Shown here in pieces: positions 5,451 to 7,876 of a stretch of 7,876 nucleotides of DNA. Position 1 is the stretch's first letter; each line of letters opens with the position of its first letter. The DNA is from Planctomycetaceae bacterium (GTDB taxonomy: Bacteria; Planctomycetota; Planctomycetia; Pirellulales; Thermoguttaceae): the NCBI GenBank assembly GCA_031254675.1, contig JAIRTV010000395.1, forward strand, positions 1-7,876. The letters are read 5' to 3'. The translations under genes and the position numbers were made by a program. The notes under the pieces were generated by a model that did no database searches, was not told the origin of the DNA, and worked only from the letters and a program-made list of their open reading frames with translations.

Positions 5451-7281
5451 ATTTGTAGATTTCGCCGTTTTGGAATTCTTGCCATGCCGTTTCGAACCAA
5501 GGATTGGTTTGGGGGATTGGTCGGCGTTGTTCCCAACGATGTGTCATTTCCCTCGTTTTCGGATCGTAACAACTCGATAACACCTTATCTTGATAAGTTT
5601 CGTTTTCCGGTTGCAAACTCCATCGGTTGGCGTCTAGTTTTGGATGAATTGGTTTTCCGCCAACCACCAACCCGCTACCACGACTGCCAACACCGGAACC
5701 AACCGCAAAAAGAATCGCATCAAGATAAATCGCATGGGCAAGAGAAAATGGGTTCTGGTCATTTTGAAATTGTTGCCAAGCGTCCTTGACCGCAATTTCC
5801 AAATCGCCGGAACGCCGAACCATTGCCCCGAATTGCGACATCCGACACCGAACCGATTTCGGAATCGTCCTAAATGACCGAAACGGCAACGAATCCGGTT
5901 TTTGTAAGTTCGACATCACTGCCTCAAGAGGAAGAGTTCGGTTTCGATATTGGTTCGCAATCAACTCCGCCGCCCGGAACGCTCCAACTTGACCCGAATT
6001 CAACGCCGAACCACCAGGACGCGCAATACCATGCGAACCATTAACCTCACCAATAGGAAAAAAATGTTTAATATTCGTCGATTCCCACCAAATTGTTCCT
6101 GCCAAACCACCGTTATTGTGTTGCGCGCAAACCGCAACCTCAAGCATGTCTTTGCGTAAATCAATTCCGTGCGCCGCATAAAGTTGCACCGCGTGGGGAT
6201 TCATCGCCTCAAGCCGTTCAAACGGCGTACCCAATAACGCTGACGATTTCGCAAGATAGTCATACGCCTCCACCGACAATCGATCAAAACGAAAATCTTG
6301 CGGATTGGCACGGTAATCCAGAAAAACCCGACGACAATGTTCCACCGTTTCAATATAAACCAAAAGATCAATCATCGAACTACCGCCAATAACCTTGCGG
6401 ACATCAAAAGGCCATTGATAACCTTTCAGAAAAATGTTCGAATGAAGTTGACCGGACGAGTCGAAATAGTCTTGTAAAAATTCGCGCGGATGATGACCAT
6501 CGGAATCAGTACTCACAAAACGCGGAATAACTTGCATATAACTACCAGAAACATTCCAACGGAATTTTGTTGACGCTATTCCAAATTGCGATTCCGGTAA
6601 GTTTCGGGCTTCCGCCCCAATCGCCAACGCCAAACCGATACCACCCTTATGACATGGCGGATAAACACTCGCTTCGTACAACCCTCCAGGACCACCAACC
6701 GCAAAAATAACATTTTCCGCAATAATCGGAACCAATCTGTCAGCGTCGTCAAGAAAAATCGCTCCACAAATACGACTCTCGCCTTGTTCTTCCCATTTCA
6801 GGAGTTCGATGCAGCAAAAATGTTCGCAAACCGGAATCCGCAACAACTCAACTTGTCGAATTAACGCCAAACACATATCACGCGAAGTGTAAGGACCAAC
6901 AGAGGTTGCCCGCTGACGCGGGTCGTGATCGGTTTTGTAACCGACAAACTGACCAAAAACATCCGTCGGAAAACGAACTCCAAGATTCACCAAATGGAAA
7001 AAAGTACGAGCAGACAACGCCGCCTCAACCAACGCAATATCTCCATGCATTGAGCCATTGTCGAAAAGTGTTTGCGCTGTTTCGTAAGGAGAATCCGTCT
7101 GATGACCGCAAAACGAAAGTTTATAATACGTTTGTTTATCGCTTCCGGTATTGATGGAAGTGCTTCGGTCAAAACCTTCTGTTGCGATTAAGATATCGTC
7201 TATTCCTTCTGCACGAAGTCGAATTGCCGCACAAAGCCCTGCTGCTCCACTACCAATAATTAACGTGTGTACTGTTCGCAT
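5449..7281 (-). CDS. FAD-binding flavoprotein of the fumarate reductase/aspartate oxidase superfamily, 610 aa
   Basis: The N-terminus is a Rossmann FAD-binding fold with GSGAAG at residues 10-15. A second FAD-contact region near the C-terminal third reads QHNNGG (387-392) and GEVNGSHGIARPGG (411-424), matching the GE-x(5-7)-HG-x-x-R-x-GG signature of FrdA/SdhA/NadB-type proteins. TGSDKQTYYK at residues 46-53 recalls uncharacterised FAD-binding proteins of anaerobes. The usual QFHPT dicarboxylate motif is missing; QFGIAS (232-237) stands in its place, so fumarate or aspartate is unlikely to be the substrate. There is no signal peptide, haem motif or FMN attachment domain, so the protein is probably cytoplasmic. 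It reduces or oxidises an unknown small molecule. The ATG start is forced because an in-frame TAG lies six codons upstream, yet no Shine-Dalgarno precedes it. No electron-transfer partner gene is adjacent. Confidence 0.85.
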   Translation of the reverse strand: MRTVHTLIIGSGAAGLCAAIRLRAEGIDDILIATEGFDRSTSINTGSDKQTYYKLSFCGHQTDSPYETAQTLFDNGSMHGDIALVEAALSARTFFHLVNLGVRFPTDVFGQFVGYKTDHDPRQRATSVGPYTSRDMCLALIRQVELLRIPVCEHFCCIELLKWEEQGESRICGAIFLDDADRLVPIIAENVIFAVGGPGGLYEASVYPPCHKGGIGLALAIGAEARNLPESQFGIASTKFRWNVSGSYMQVIPRFVSTDSDGHHPREFLQDYFDSSGQLHSNIFLKGYQWPFDVRKVIGGSSMIDLLVYIETVEHCRRVFLDYRANPQDFRFDRLSVEAYDYLAKSSALLGTPFERLEAMNPHAVQLYAAHGIDLRKDMLEVAVCAQHNNGGLAGTIWWESTNIKHFFPIGEVNGSHGIARPGGSALNSGQVGAFRAAELIANQYRNRTLPLEAVMSNLQKPDSLPFRSFRTIPKSVRCRMSQFGAMVRRSGDLEIAVKDAWQQFQNDQNPFSLAHAIYLDAILFAVGSGVGSRGSGLVVGGKPIHPKLDANRWSLQPENETYQDKVLSSCYDPKTREMTHRWEQRRPIPQTNPWFETAWQEFQNGEIYK

Positions 7282-7375
7282 CGCAAAAAAATAATCAATC
7301 TATTCTTTGGTGTTGGGAAGTGTTAAGAAATAATCAATGTTAGAAGTTCGTGTTTTGACAACCGAGCCGAACAAA

Positions 7376-7431
7376 CAAGAAAAAAACAAAAAGAAAAGAA
7401 CCACACAGAAAATATCAAAGATTGTGAGGTT
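7376..7431 (-). terminator. Intrinsic terminator of tRNA-Leu
   Basis: On the minus strand AACCTCACA (7431-7423) pairs with TGTGTGGTT (7407-7399) at 8 of 9 positions, with a 15-nt A/T-rich loop. A long T-rich run (7398-7376) follows. It begins 24 nt past the tRNA 3' end, and no gene lies between. Confidence 0.6.
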
Positions 7432-7454
7432 GCCTTGCCGACGCGGTTCCGAAA

Positions 7455-7538
7455 TGCGGGAAAGAGGATTTGAACCTCCACTGAGTTGCCCCAACCAGGC
7501 CCTCAACCTGGCGCGTCTGCCAATTCCGCCATTCCCGC
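7455..7538 (-). tRNA. trnL-GAG: tRNA-Leu (anticodon GAG)
   Basis: The cloverleaf is complete over 84 nt. The acceptor stem GCGGGAA/TTCCCGC pairs perfectly. The D arm has GCG/CGC with GG in the loop, and the anticodon stem CCAGG/CCTGG encloses TTGAGGG, so the anticodon is GAG, reading CUC and CUU. A long class II variable arm has the stem TGGG/CTCA capped by GCAA, as in leucine tRNAs. The T arm GGAGG-TTCAAAT-CCTCT is followed by the discriminator A. The 3' CCA is not encoded and must be added after transcription. It has its own promoter and terminator. Confidence 0.97.
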
Positions 7539-7557
7539 GAAAAATCAACTGGGAATC

Positions 7558-7585
7558 ATTTTACAGCTTCTCAATAACACGTCAA
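7558..7585 (-). promoter_or_regulatory. Promoter of tRNA-Leu
   Basis: TTGACG (7585-7580), a 16-nt spacer and TAAAAT (7563-7558) precede the tRNA. The predicted start is near 7551, about 13 nt before the mature 5' end. The -10 box is identical to that of the Bax-inhibitor gene. Confidence 0.65.
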
Positions 7586-7681
7586 GATGGGGGAAAATCG
7601 CAGTCAACAGTTGATAGTTAATGAGAAATAGTTGGTGGAGAACGTTGGGGTTGTAATTCGTCTGTACTTGAATCTTTGCTG
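7586..7681. other. Short intergenic stretch between the debranching enzyme gene and the tRNA promoter
   Basis: No gene is seen. A run of AGTT-containing steps (AGTTGATAGTTAATGAG, 7611-7627), including the palindrome TCAACAGTTGA, resembles simple AGTTRAT-type intergenic repeats. I see no convincing terminator hairpin for the debranching enzyme gene. Confidence 0.35.
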
Positions 7682-7876
7682 TTACCGTGTTTTGGCAAGG
7701 AAAACACGCATGGAATGGGGAATAAATTTTAATGCGGCATGAAGATTGGGTTTTGGACCGGTTCCTTCGGGGAAGATATCGCTGGGAGACGCGGACGAAG
7801 TGTCCACAAACAATCGCCACGAAAAGTTTTGACACACCGCCGGAAAATAGAATTCGCGCGGTTCCCAACCGCCATG
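7682..7876 (-). CDS. glgX: C-terminal end of a glycogen debranching enzyme (GlgX/isoamylase type), 5' truncated
   Basis: A minus-strand frame is open from the right edge to the TAA at 7684-7682, encoding 64 residues. The sequence includes WRLFVDTSSASPSDIF and ends in FIPHSMRVFLAKTR. Bacterial GlgX/isoamylase proteins end similarly, with W-x-x-x-x-DTS-x-x-SP-x-DI, a short loop and a final pRS-x-x-VL strand of the C-terminal beta-sandwich. The catalytic GH13 domain lies outside the window. GlgX hydrolyses alpha-1,6 branches of phosphorylase-limit glycogen in the cytoplasm. The start is not visible, so identification rests on this tail alone. An ATG in another frame at 7868 gives a longer but compositionally implausible ORF. 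TreX-type isoamylase is the main alternative. Confidence 0.62.
   Translation of the reverse strand, partial: HGGWEPREFYFPAVCQNFSWRLFVDTSSASPSDIFPEGTGPKPNLHAALKFIPHSMRVFLAKTR

Noticed and set aside
7289..7338. Two AAATAATCAAT direct repeats (7289-7299, 7328-7338) upstream of the flavoprotein
   Set aside because: They are short and A/T-rich with a single 39-bp spacing. Chance is likely, and the surrounding promoter match is too weak to call.
7300..7548. Minus-strand ORF beginning MIFRGNGGIGRRARLRAW
   Set aside because: It is a translation through the tRNA-Leu gene, a common artefact.

Overview
The window is a moderately AT-rich bacterial chromosomal segment with loosely packed genes, mostly on the minus strand. 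It most resembles a Planctomycetota genome. The reasons are an exported multi-repeat FG-GAP/VCBS protein with a beta-rich C-terminal tail of a planctomycete type, a Bax-inhibitor-1 family membrane protein, a GlgX-like debranching enzyme end, and intergenic GAACACGGAA-type repeats. This assignment is from memory of such genomes and is only moderately secure.

Layout. Positions 1-792 (+) are the 3' end of a gene for a very low-complexity, arginine-rich protein: about sixteen 12-residue repeats, then a basic tail. Its true frame has no start codon inside the window, and a different frame gives a misleading ATG-initiated ORF. A long imperfect inverted repeat at 861-934 separates it from the convergent gene at 943-3309 (-), which encodes a secreted protein with nine calcium-binding FG-GAP/VCBS-type repeats. 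Its roughly 510-bp upstream region carries promoter-like, dyad and nested inverted-repeat sequences. Next is a 247-residue Bax-inhibitor-1 (YccA/YbhL-type) inner-membrane protein at 3824-4567 (-), with a clear Shine-Dalgarno and a strong sigma70-like promoter.

The roughly 880-bp non-coding interval 4568-5448 is the most unusual part. It holds members of a dispersed GAACACGGAA-type hairpin repeat family and a perfectly periodic array of nine 21-bp palindromic units (5035-5223). That array is bracketed by a 28-bp inverted repeat and followed by a plus-strand terminator-like hairpin. The same repeat family forms the likely terminator of the Bax-inhibitor gene.

A 610-residue FAD-binding flavoprotein of the fumarate reductase/aspartate oxidase superfamily occupies 5449-7281 (-). 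Upstream of it lie tRNA-Leu(GAG) at 7455-7538 (-), with its own promoter and terminator, and the last 64 codons of a glycogen-debranching enzyme (GlgX/isoamylase type) entering from the right edge (7682-7876, -).

The genes look like independent transcription units, each with its own spacing and control signals, and I see no shared pathway. No CRISPR array, transposase, integrase or recognisable defence gene is present.
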